Of a stretch of DNA of 64,000 bases, positions 7,709-15,539 are shown piece after piece. The first letter of the stretch is position 1, and every line of letters starts with the position of its first letter. Source of the DNA: Alphaproteobacteria bacterium (GTDB taxonomy: Bacteria > Pseudomonadota > Alphaproteobacteria > ATCC43930 > CGMCC-115725); assembly GCA_021325525.1 (NCBI GenBank), contig JAJPHB010000079.1:56442-120441 (forward strand). Reading direction: 5' to 3'. The position numbers were made by a program, and so were the translations under genes. The notes beneath the pieces are model-generated. The model ran no database searches, was not told the DNA's origin, and was given only the letters and a program-made list of their open reading frames with translations.

Positions 7709-10700
7709 ATGAAGCGTCTTCTCGAGGTCCTGCGGAAGATCTTCCTGTCGCGCCTCGCCCTCTACGTCTTCGGCATGCTGGTGGCGGCGCTCCTCATCTG
7801 GTTCCTGGGACCGCTCCTCGGCGTCGGCGATTCGACGCCGCTCGCCGGCGCCCTGCAGCGCGCGCTCGTCATCTCGCTGATGCCGTCGATCCTCGGCCTC
7901 GGCGCCGCCTTCACCAACATGCAAGGCCGCAAGGCCGGCAACGCTCTCGCCGACGGTATGACCGCCGCGGCTCCCGGCGCCGCGGCGGCGGCCAGCGCCG
8001 AAGAGGTCGCCGAGCTCGGCAAGCGCCTCAAAGAGGCGCTCGAGCTCCTGAAGAAGAGCAAGGGCAAGCGCCTCCTCGGCAGCGGCTGGCTCTACCAGCT
8101 CCCCTGGTACATGTTCATCGGCCCGCCGGGCTCCGGCAAGACGACGGCGCTCGTCAACTCCGGCCTCAGCTTCCCGCTCGCCGAGCAATTCGGCAAGAAC
8201 GCGCTGCGCGGCGTCGGCGGCACGCGGAGCTGCGACTGGTGGTTCACGGACGACGCCATCCTCATCGACACCGCCGGCCGCTACACGACGCAGGACAGCG
8301 AGGCGGCGGCCGATGCCGGCGCCTGGACCGGCTTCCTCAAGCTGCTGAAGAAATTCCGCAAGCGCCAGCCCATCAACGGCGTCATCGTCGCCATCGGCAT
8401 CTCCGACCTCCTCGCCGCCACGGAGGCGCAGCGCGCCGAGCATGCGCGCGCCATTCGCCTGCGCATCAAGGAGCTTTATGCCGAGCTCGGCGTACGCTTC
8501 CCCGTCTATGTCATGTTCACCAAATGCGACCTCCTCGCCGGCTTCGTCGAGTTCTTCGACGATCTCGGCCGCGAGGAGCGCGAGCAGGTCTGGGGCATGA
8601 CCTTCGCCGAGGGCAAGATCGAGCAGGAAGGCGGCATCATCGCCGACTATCCGGCCGAGTTCGATGCTCTCGTCGGCCGGCTCGACGCGCGCCTCTTCGA
8701 GCGCCTCCAGCAGGAGACCGATATCGAGCGGCGCGCCCTCATCTTCGGGTTCCCGCAGCAGCTCGCCAGCCTCAAGGAGGTAACACACGGCTTCCTCAAG
8801 GAGATCTTCCAGCCGAACCGCTACGAGGAGCGCGCCCGGCTGCGCGGCGTCTATTTCACGAGCGGGACGCAGGACGGGACGCCGATCGACCGGATGTTGG
8901 GCGCGATGGCGGCGAGCTTCGGCATCTCGCGCCAGCGCATCGCCGCCTTCAGCGGCACCGGCCGCAGCTACTTCCTCACGCGGCTCCTGCGCAACGTCGT
9001 CTTCGGCGAGGCGGGGCTCGTCAGCACCGATGCCAAGCTCGAGCGGCGCAACCGCCTCATCCGCTACGGCGTGCTCGCCGGCGCCGCGGCAGCGGTCCTG
9101 TTCATGGCCGCCGGCTGGGTCACGGCCTATGTCAACAACACTGCCCTCATCGCCGCGGTCGAGAAGCAGGTGGCGGCCTATAACGACAAGGCGAAGGGGC
9201 TGGAGCTCGACCGCGCGAGCGATGCCAATCTGCGCCCGATCCTGCCGCTCCTCGCCATGCTGCGCGACATGCCGGGCGGCTACGCCCATCGCCAGGACAG
9301 CGTCCCGCTCGGCCTCGGCCTCGGCCTCTATCAGGGCGACAAGCTGGGCTCGCAGGCGGTCGCGGTCTACCGGCGCGATCTCGGCCGCCTGCTGCTGCCG
9401 CGCATGCTCGTCCGCCTTGAAGGCCAGATCGCGCAGAACCAGAACCGCCCCGATTTCCTCTACGAGGCGCTCAAAGTCTATCTGATGCTGGGCAAGCAGG
9501 GGCACCTCGACAAGCAGCTCGTCAAGCGCTGGATGGCGCTCGACTGGACAGCGCAATTCCCCGGGCCCGACAACGCCGCCGATCTCGAGGCCTTGAAGGG
9601 CCATCTCGACGCCCTCCTCGAGACGCCGCTGCCCGAAATCGCCCTCAACGGCGCGCTCGTCCAGCAGACGCGCACCGTGCTGCTACGCCAGCCGTTGGCC
9701 GAGCGCGCCTACAGCCTCATCAAGACGCATCCCAAGATCACGGCGCTGCCGGAGTGGCGGATTTCCGAGCATGCGGGCCCGGCCGTGGCGCGGGCGCTGG
9801 TGCGACCCTCCGGCCGCTCGCTCGCCGAGGGCATTCCCGGCCTCTATACCCGCGAGGGCTATTTCTTGGCCTTCCGCCCGCTGCTTCCCGACATCGCCAA
9901 GGAGGTGGCGAAGGAGAGCTGGGTGCTGGGGCCGGAGGCCAAGGCCAATGACGACCCCGTCGCCGTCGGGCGGCTGCAGCGCGACGTAACGAGCCTCTAC
10001 CTCGAGGATTTCGCCAATCAGTGGGATCGCCTCCTTGCCGATGTCTCGATCGCGCCCTTCACCAGCGTCGCGCAGGCGACGCAGATCCTGAACGTGGTGT
10101 CGGCGCCGGATTCGCCGCTTCGCGCCTTCCTCGTCGCCGCCGCCGAGGAGACGACGCTGTCGAAACCGCCGGAGAAGGCCGAAGGCGGCGCTGCCGGCCT
10201 CGTCGCCGCCGCGACGGGCGCCGCCGAGAAGGCCGCGAGCAAGGCCGCCCCCAAGGCGCCGAAAGGGGCGCAAAGCGTCGCCGAGCAGCAGCTCCAGGCG
10301 GTGCTCGGGGCCCAGAATGCCGGCAATGACGATATCGCCGGCCCCTTCACCGAGAAGCGCTTCAAAGGCCTCCACGACCTCGTCGCGGGACAGCCGCCGC
10401 CGATCGACGCGGTGATGGCGAATTTGAACGACCTCTATCTCGCGATGAACCGCCTCGGCTCCTCGGGCGACGTGGCGAAGGTGCTGGCGGCGGGCGCGGC
10501 GGGCGGAGGCGGCGGCGCCAAGCTCGCGACCGATGCGGCGCGTCTGCCGGAGCCGCTGAAGAGCATCCTCACCAACCTCACCAAGGCGAGCTCCACCCTG
10601 ACCGTCGGCGGGGCGCGGGCGCAGCTCAACGGCCTGTGGACGACCTCGGTCGAGCCTTTCTGCAAGAGCGCGCTCGAGAACCGCTACCCCGCCTACAAGA

Positions 10701-11323
10701 GCGCGAGCGCCGAGGTGACGCTCGACGATTTCGCCCGGCTCTTCGCCAAGGGCGGCCTCATCGACAATTTCTTCGCCACCAATCTGCGCCCCTTCGTCGA
10801 CGAGGCGAAGAACCCGTGGGCATGGCAGAAGGTCGATAATGTCGATCTCGGCATTCCGGCGGCGACGCTGCTTCAGTTCCAGCGGGCGGCGGCCATCCGC
10901 GACAGCATGTTCCCGGGCGGCGGCACCAAGCCGGGGGTGAGCTTCGAGATCGTGCCGGTCGATCTCGACGCCAAATCGACGCAGGTCGTCGTCGAGATCG
11001 ACGGGCAGACGATCAGCTACGATCACGGCCCGCCGCGCGCCGTCAAGATGCAATGGCCAGGGCCGAGCGGCGTCGGTCAGGCGCGCGTCAGCTTCCAGCC
11101 GCAGGTGCCGGGCGAATCGACGACGATCGAGAAGGATGGCGTCTGGGCGCTCTTCCGCCTGCTTCAGGAGAGCCATCTGAAGCAGTCGACGGGATCGGAC
11201 CGCTTCACCGTCACCTTCGCCACGGGCACGCGCAGCGCCAGCTTCGAGATCCGCGCCAACAGCGTCGTCAACCCCTTCGCCTCGAACCAGCTCGAGCTCT
11301 TCCGGTGCCCGCCCAACCTCTGA
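7709..11323 (+). CDS. tssM: TssM, T6SS inner-membrane complex protein (IcmF family)
   Basis: The product is 1204 residues, the normal size for TssM. Two N-terminal membrane segments (about 15-35 and 47-70) precede a cytoplasmic nucleotide-binding-like domain with Walker A GPPGSGKTT at about 138-146. A third membrane segment lies near 450-475 (YGVLAGAAAAVLFMAAGW), and the remaining 730 residues are the periplasmic domain that binds TssJ. A low-complexity Ala/Lys stretch lies near 820-860. The last 19 bases overlap the start of tagF, so translation is probably coupled. Confidence 0.96.
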   Translation: MKRLLEVLRKIFLSRLALYVFGMLVAALLIWFLGPLLGVGDSTPLAGALQRALVISLMPSILGLGAAFTNMQGRKAGNALADGMTAAAPGAAAAASAEEVAELGKRLKEALELLKKSKGKRLLGSGWLYQLPWYMFIGPPGSGKTTALVNSGLSFPLAEQFGKNALRGVGGTRSCDWWFTDDAILIDTAGRYTTQDSEAAADAGAWTGFLKLLKKFRKRQPINGVIVAIGISDLLAATEAQRAEHARAIRLRIKELYAELGVRFPVYVMFTKCDLLAGFVEFFDDLGREEREQVWGMTFAEGKIEQEGGIIADYPAEFDALVGRLDARLFERLQQETDIERRALIFGFPQQLASLKEVTHGFLKEIFQPNRYEERARLRGVYFTSGTQDGTPIDRMLGAMAASFGISRQRIAAFSGTGRSYFLTRLLRNVVFGEAGLVSTDAKLERRNRLIRYGVLAGAAAAVLFMAAGWVTAYVNNTALIAAVEKQVAAYNDKAKGLELDRASDANLRPILPLLAMLRDMPGGYAHRQDSVPLGLGLGLYQGDKLGSQAVAVYRRDLGRLLLPRMLVRLEGQIAQNQNRPDFLYEALKVYLMLGKQGHLDKQLVKRWMALDWTAQFPGPDNAADLEALKGHLDALLETPLPEIALNGALVQQTRTVLLRQPLAERAYSLIKTHPKITALPEWRISEHAGPAVARALVRPSGRSLAEGIPGLYTREGYFLAFRPLLPDIAKEVAKESWVLGPEAKANDDPVAVGRLQRDVTSLYLEDFANQWDRLLADVSIAPFTSVAQATQILNVVSAPDSPLRAFLVAAAEETTLSKPPEKAEGGAAGLVAAATGAAEKAASKAAPKAPKGAQSVAEQQLQAVLGAQNAGNDDIAGPFTEKRFKGLHDLVAGQPPPIDAVMANLNDLYLAMNRLGSSGDVAKVLAAGAAGGGGGAKLATDAARLPEPLKSILTNLTKASSTLTVGGARAQLNGLWTTSVEPFCKSALENRYPAYKSASAEVTLDDFARLFAKGGLIDNFFATNLRPFVDEAKNPWAWQKVDNVDLGIPAATLLQFQRAAAIRDSMFPGGGTKPGVSFEIVPVDLDAKSTQVVVEIDGQTISYDHGPPRAVKMQWPGPSGVGQARVSFQPQVPGESTTIEKDGVWALFRLLQESHLKQSTGSDRFTVTFATGTRSASFEIRANSVVNPFASNQLELFRCPPNL

Positions 11324-12159
11324 CGGAGGCCGCCCGCGCGCCCAGCTATTACGGGAAGCTGCCGGCGCGCGGCGATTTCGTGTCGCGACGCTTCGGCCGG
11401 GCTTTCATCGAGGCGTGGGATGCGTGGCTGCGCTCCGGCCTTGTCGCGAGCAAGGCGGCTCTCGGCTCCGCCTGGCGCGATCTTTACCTCACCAGCCCGA
11501 TCTGGCGCTTCGCGTTGGCCGCCGGGGCCTGCGGCCCCAATATGGCCGTCGGGATCATGATGCCGAGCGTCGATGCCGTCGGGCGGTATTTTCCCCTCGT
11601 GCTCGGGCTGGAGATGCCGCCCAATTGCGATCTCGGCGCCTCCGTCGCCGCCGAGGGCTGGTATGCGGCGCTCGAGGCGCTCGCCCTCGCGGCGCTCGAG
11701 GACGGCTTCTCCCTCGATCGGCTCGACGCGCCGCTTTGCCTCAGCCCCCTTCAAGACCTCCCTCTCCCGCGTGCGGGAGAGGGTCGGGGTGAGGGCCAGC
11801 TCACGGCAGCGCCCACTCACCCTTCCCTCTCCCCGGAGGGGAGAGGGTTCTTTGGAGCGGCGGAGGGGAGAGGGTTTTGTCGCCGCATTGCGCTCGCGGA
11901 AACCGCCCCGTTGCCGCCGGAACTCTGCCTCCGGCACATGGCGCAGGAGCGTGCGACGCTGTGGTGGAGCGCCGGGTCGGAGCGCGTCGCGCCGTCGCTC
12001 CTCCTCTGCTCCGGCCTGCCGCAGGATGCGGCTTTTGCCGCGCTGCTCGACGGCGATTGGAGAGCGCATGGCTGGGCGGAGGAGGCGGCGCCGCAATCGG
12101 CGGCCGCCACCGCCGCAGACGCCGGCGAGGATGCCATGCGCTGGGACCGGGAGGGCTGA
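11305..12159 (+). CDS. tagF: TagF, T6SS post-translational regulator, carrying an in-frame palindromic insert
   Basis: The product is 284 residues from GTG 11305, which overlaps the tssM stop by 19 bases. The start is supported by the immediate TagF/ImpM hallmark PSYYGKLPARGDFVSRRF and by the lack of room upstream. The family represses or titrates T6SS firing, often through the FHA protein. An unusual stretch (residues about 151-190) is encoded by two perfect palindromes of the intergenic-repeat type and a third half-copy, all without breaking the frame. Before and after it the protein reads as normal TagF (LEDGFSLDRLDAPL; LRHMAQERATLWWSAGSE). Whether the protein still functions cannot be judged from sequence. 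Confidence 0.9.
   Translation: MPAQPLTEAARAPSYYGKLPARGDFVSRRFGRAFIEAWDAWLRSGLVASKAALGSAWRDLYLTSPIWRFALAAGACGPNMAVGIMMPSVDAVGRYFPLVLGLEMPPNCDLGASVAAEGWYAALEALALAALEDGFSLDRLDAPLCLSPLQDLPLPRAGEGRGEGQLTAAPTHPSLSPEGRGFFGAAEGRGFCRRIALAETAPLPPELCLRHMAQERATLWWSAGSERVAPSLLLCSGLPQDAAFAALLDGDWRAHGWAEEAAPQSAAATAADAGEDAMRWDREG
11760..11874. repeat. Palindromic intergenic-type repeats inside tagF
   Basis: Hairpin 1 is CCCTCTCCCGC (11760-11770), loop GT, and its exact complement to 11783: an 11-bp perfect stem. Hairpin 2 is CCCTCTCCCC (11825-11834), loop GGA, then GGGGAGAGGG (11838-11847): a 10-bp perfect stem. The right arm of hairpin 2 is repeated at 11862-11874. Spacer text such as CTCACCC and GGTGAGGGC between the arms matches the look of repeats that usually lie between genes; a relative is at 30129-30180. 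The length is compatible with an in-frame insertion in tagF. Confidence 0.85.
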
Positions 12160-12164
12160 CTGCC

Positions 12165-12911
12165 ATGCCGCCTGCCGCGCCGGGATTCGTCATCCAATCC
12201 GCCGCCGCGACCCACGTCGGCCATGTCCGCAAGCACAATGAGGATGCCTGCCTTGACCGGCCCGACCTCGGCCTTTGGGTCGTGGCGGACGGCATGGGCG
12301 GGCATCAGGCGGGCGACCTCGCGAGCCGGCTCATCGTCGATCTGCTGGGCGAGATGGCGCTGCCGCGCGACGCCGGCAGCTTCATCGCCGAGGTGCGCGC
12401 CCGGCTCGGCGAGGCCAATCGCCGGCTCGTCGCCGAGGCGCGGCAGCGCGGCGGCGACGCGGTGATCGGCAGCACCGTCGTCGCCTTCCTCTCCTTCGGC
12501 GCCTATTTCGCCTGCCTCTGGGCCGGCGACAGTCGGCTCTACCGCCTGCGCGACGGCGCTCTCCAGCAACTGACCCGCGACCACAGCCAGGTGCAGGAGA
12601 TGGTGGATGCCGGGCTCCTCGATCCCGCCGCCGCCGAGCGCCATCCGCTCGCCAATATCGTCACCCGCGCCGTCGGCGCGGCGCCGGAGCTCGAACTCGA
12701 CAAGGTGACCGACCGCCTTGCGGCGGAGGATCTGTTCCTGCTCTGCAGCGACGGTCTGTCGAAGATGGTCGCCGATGCGGAAATCGCCGAAGTGCTGGCG
12801 CGGACGCCGGTCGCGGCGGCGCCGCAGGCCTTGATCGACGCGGCGCTGGCGCATGGCGGCAAGGACAATGTGACGGCGGTCGCCATCCGCATCGGGGCGC
12901 CGCTCGCCTGA
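12165..12911 (+). CDS. PP2C-family Ser/Thr phosphatase of the T6SS (PppA-like)
   Basis: The 248-residue product carries all the main PP2C metal and phosphate motifs: HVRKHNEDAC near residue 20, VADGMGGHQAGD near 45-56, CLWAGDSRLYRLR near 125, LLCSDGLSKMV near 195, and GGKDNVTAVAI near the end. It begins 5 bases after the tagF stop and closes the T6SS operon. In Pseudomonas PppA removes the phosphate that PpkA places on the FHA protein; tagH at 4127 is the likely substrate here. No kinase gene is visible in the window. Cytoplasmic; no membrane segment. Confidence 0.92.
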   Translation: MPPAAPGFVIQSAAATHVGHVRKHNEDACLDRPDLGLWVVADGMGGHQAGDLASRLIVDLLGEMALPRDAGSFIAEVRARLGEANRRLVAEARQRGGDAVIGSTVVAFLSFGAYFACLWAGDSRLYRLRDGALQQLTRDHSQVQEMVDAGLLDPAAAERHPLANIVTRAVGAAPELELDKVTDRLAAEDLFLLCSDGLSKMVADAEIAEVLARTPVAAAPQALIDAALAHGGKDNVTAVAIRIGAPLA

Positions 12912-13075
12912 AGCGCGCTGCCGACACGGCACCCGTGATCGCGGTCACAGGCGCGGCGCAGCAAGATTGACAGCGATGGCGCGGCGCTACTACACCCTCA
13001 ATCGGGAGGCGATGCGGTTTGCGGCCCTCTCGCCTCGGCCGGGACCGCAGCACAGGCCTCGTTGAGGAGACTCGC
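12912..13075 (+). promoter_or_regulatory. Intergenic region with possible -35 element before the OmpA-family gene
   Basis: A TTGACA hexamer lies at 12967-12972, about 100 bases before the OmpA-family start. The downstream -10 choice is poor (TACTAC after 15 bases or CTACAC after 17). A purine-rich ribosome binding site, GAGGAGA, sits at 13064-13070. The gap marks a likely transcription break between the T6SS operon and the following genes. Confidence 0.3.
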
Positions 13076-13633
13076 ATGACTAGCAAATTCCCGACAATCG
13101 CCGCGGCATCGGCGATCGCCATCCTGCTCGCCGGTGCCGCCGGCGCGCAGCAAGTGAAGTCGTTGGGGGCCAACCCGTCCTCCGATCAGCTCATTCAGGC
13201 CCTGACGCCGCAGCCCGGCACGCCGCCACTCAAATTCCGCGGCATCCGCCTCCTCACGGCAAAGCCGGCGGCCGAAGCCGAGGCACGCGCCCCCGCCGTC
13301 GCCCTCGACATCAAATTCGGCCTCAACTCGGCGGAGTTGACGCCCGAAGCCAAGGAGGTCGTGAAGCAGCTCGCGACGGCGATGAAATCGGAGCAGCTCG
13401 CCTCCTATCACTTCCTCCTCGAAGGGCACACGGACAGCACGGGCAAGCGCCAGCACAATATCGAGCTCTCGAAGCGGCGTGCCGAATCCGTGCGCAACGA
13501 TCTCGTGCAGAATTACGGGATTCCGCGCAGCCGCCTCGAAATCGCAGGCAAGGGGCCCGACGAGCCGCTCGACAAGGCGGATCCGGCGAACCCGGCCAAT
13601 CGCCGCGTCCAGATCGTCAATCTCGGCCAGTAA
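13076..13633 (+). CDS. OmpA-family periplasmic/outer-membrane protein
   Basis: The 185-residue product has a signal peptide (residues about 1-23, ending in AGAAGAQQ). The C-terminal OmpA-like domain spans about 75-183, with FGLNSAELTPEAKEVV, FLLEGHTDSTGKRQHN, LSKRRAESVRNDLV and ANRRVQIV. Such domains bind the diaminopimelate of peptidoglycan. The protein has no beta-barrel or lipobox, so it is probably a soluble periplasmic peptidoglycan-binding protein. It follows the T6SS operon in the same direction after a 164-base gap; a link to T6SS cell-wall anchoring is possible but unproven. The start has a good GAGGAGA site 5 bases upstream. Confidence 0.85.
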   Translation: MTSKFPTIAAASAIAILLAGAAGAQQVKSLGANPSSDQLIQALTPQPGTPPLKFRGIRLLTAKPAAEAEARAPAVALDIKFGLNSAELTPEAKEVVKQLATAMKSEQLASYHFLLEGHTDSTGKRQHNIELSKRRAESVRNDLVQNYGIPRSRLEIAGKGPDEPLDKADPANPANRRVQIVNLGQ

Positions 13634-13693
13634 CGGCGGACGGGGAGCGCCGCGCGGGCGGCCCCTCGCGCTTCGGCGCAAGGGAGCGCCGCC

Positions 13694-15322
13694 GTGGCGA
13701 AGGCCCCTCCGCCCGGCGGCGCGGCTGCCGGCCGCGGAATGCGCCTGCGCAGAGAGCATATCGCCCTTATTCTCGCCGCCGTGCTGGGCGCCGCGGCGGG
13801 AAGCATCTTCCTGGTCGAGACGGCGCCCGCGCCGCCGCGGCCGCCGCCGGCGCCAGCCGGCGAGGCCGTTGCCGCTGCGCCGGTGCCGCGGATCGAGCCC
13901 GTCGCCTGCTGGTTCACGGTGCCGCCGGGGCGGGCGGCGCGCTGCGGAAGCCTTGTCGTCGCCGAGCGCCGCGGCGCCGCGACGGGACGGCGGCTCCGCC
14001 TCCGCTTCGTCGTCTTCGAAGCGCAAGGCTCGGGCCCGGCTGCCGACCCGCTCATCTATATCAGCGGCGGGCCGGGCTCGCCGGCGCAGATCGACGCCGC
14101 GAGCATCGGCCGCTGGTGGTCATGGACGGCGCGCGCGCCCTGGCTCGGCCGGCGCGACGTCGTCGTCTTCGACCAGCGCGGCGTCGGCGTCTCCGAACCG
14201 AAAATGAATTGCCCGGAGCTCGCCGAAACCGGCCACCGCATCTTTCCGCAGGCTTTGAGCGAAGAGGAGGAAGCGCGGCTCTGGCGAGAGGCCGCGCAAG
14301 CCTGCCACGACCGCTTGACGCGATCGGGCATCGACCTCTCCGCATACAACACCGCGACGATCACCGCCGACCTCGCCGACCTCATCCGGGAGCTCGGCTA
14401 CCGAAGCTGGGATCTCTACGCCGTCTCCTACGGAACGCGCGTCGCGCTCGAATTCCTGCGCGACCATGGCGCGGGCACGCGCGCCGTCGTGCTCGATTCC
14501 GCCTACCCGCCCGACGCGGCCTCCTATATCGACGGGCCGCGCAACGGCCGGCGGGCTTTCGCGGAGCTGTTCCGCGAATGCGCCGACACCGCCGCCTGCA
14601 ACGCCGCCTATCCGCATCTCGCCGAGAGCTTCGCGCGCATCGTGCGCCGCGCCGCGGCGACGCCGCTCGAAGCGACGCTCGCCGATCCGCGGGGCGGCGC
14701 GCCGGTGCGCGCCCGCTTCGATGCGGCGCGGCTCGTCGAAACGCTCTTCTACGGCTTTTACGAATGGCGCAGCACGCAAGCGATGCCGGCGGTGATCGCA
14801 GCGCTCGACCGCGGCGACATGCGGCCCTTCCTGCCGCTCGCCGCCGCCGCCTTCGCCACATATTCCTCCGATCAGGAGAGCCAAGGCCTCTATCTCTCGG
14901 TCGAGTGCCATGACGAATTCCCGTTCAACAGCCGCGAGGCGGTGCTGGCCGCGGCGGCGGAGGCGCCGCTCTTCAAGGATTTCGCCTTGACGACGCTGCC
15001 GCTGATGGCCTGTCCCGCCTGGCCGGTCGGCAGCGCCGCCGCCGGCGAGCGCGCCGCCGTCGCAAGCCCGGTGCCGGTGCTGCTGCTTGCCGGCGAGCTC
15101 GACCCGGTGTCGTCGCCCGACTGGGCGAAGGCGGCGGCGGCCCTGCTGCCGCATGCGACGCTGCTGCGCTTCCGCGGCATCGGGCACGGCGTCGCCGCGG
15201 CTCATGCCTGCGCCGATCGCGTCATCGGCAGCTTTCTTGCCGATCCGGCGAAGCTCCCCTACGACGATTGCCTCCTCGCTATCGGCACCAGCAGTCTCGG
15301 CCATGCCGACGCTGCACGATGA
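13694..15322 (+). CDS. Membrane-anchored alpha/beta hydrolase with TAP-like C-terminus
   Basis: The 542-residue product has a short cytoplasmic N-terminus and a hydrophobic signal/anchor (about 22-42), then a proline-rich stretch. The proline-iminopeptidase pattern follows: oxyanion motif GGPGSP (about 125-130), DQRGVGVSEP, and nucleophile elbow VSYGTR with Ser245. The rest of the probable triad is Asp470 in GELDPVSS and His498 in GIGHGVA. The C-terminal part matches the TAP-like domain of secreted tripeptidyl aminopeptidases. It probably hydrolyses peptides or esters in the periplasm. The start is GTG 13694; an ATG at 13739 would give a shorter n-region. The substrate is unknown. Confidence 0.85.
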   Translation: MAKAPPPGGAAAGRGMRLRREHIALILAAVLGAAAGSIFLVETAPAPPRPPPAPAGEAVAAAPVPRIEPVACWFTVPPGRAARCGSLVVAERRGAATGRRLRLRFVVFEAQGSGPAADPLIYISGGPGSPAQIDAASIGRWWSWTARAPWLGRRDVVVFDQRGVGVSEPKMNCPELAETGHRIFPQALSEEEEARLWREAAQACHDRLTRSGIDLSAYNTATITADLADLIRELGYRSWDLYAVSYGTRVALEFLRDHGAGTRAVVLDSAYPPDAASYIDGPRNGRRAFAELFRECADTAACNAAYPHLAESFARIVRRAAATPLEATLADPRGGAPVRARFDAARLVETLFYGFYEWRSTQAMPAVIAALDRGDMRPFLPLAAAAFATYSSDQESQGLYLSVECHDEFPFNSREAVLAAAAEAPLFKDFALTTLPLMACPAWPVGSAAAGERAAVASPVPVLLLAGELDPVSSPDWAKAAAALLPHATLLRFRGIGHGVAAAHACADRVIGSFLADPAKLPYDDCLLAIGTSSLGHADAAR

Positions 15323-15366
15323 CGCGCGGCTGGCGCAAAGGTTAATAAGCCGATCGGAAATTCTCC

Positions 15367-15394
15367 TTGCACGCTAGTTCAGAAGAGATAAATT
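15367..15394 (+). promoter_or_regulatory. Possible promoter for the TpsB-TpsA-CHAT unit
   Basis: The region 15345-15425 is markedly AT-rich compared with its surroundings. TTGCAC (15367-15372), a 16-base spacer and TAAATT (15389-15394) form a weak -35/-10 pair. The position, just upstream of the TpsB reading frame and after the hydrolase stop, suits a promoter for the three-gene unit. The match is imperfect, so this is tentative. Confidence 0.3.
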
Positions 15395-15539
15395 TCGACA
15401 TGAATTCTAACCAAATCTTAACGGTCTCTGGACGTGCGAGGGGGGAGAACTGGACCCGCGACGGTTAATATTTGGCCCGGCGCGGGTCACGCAAGCCGCG
15501 GCAAGGCGGCATCTCGGACAGGCAATCGGCGGCGCTCTC

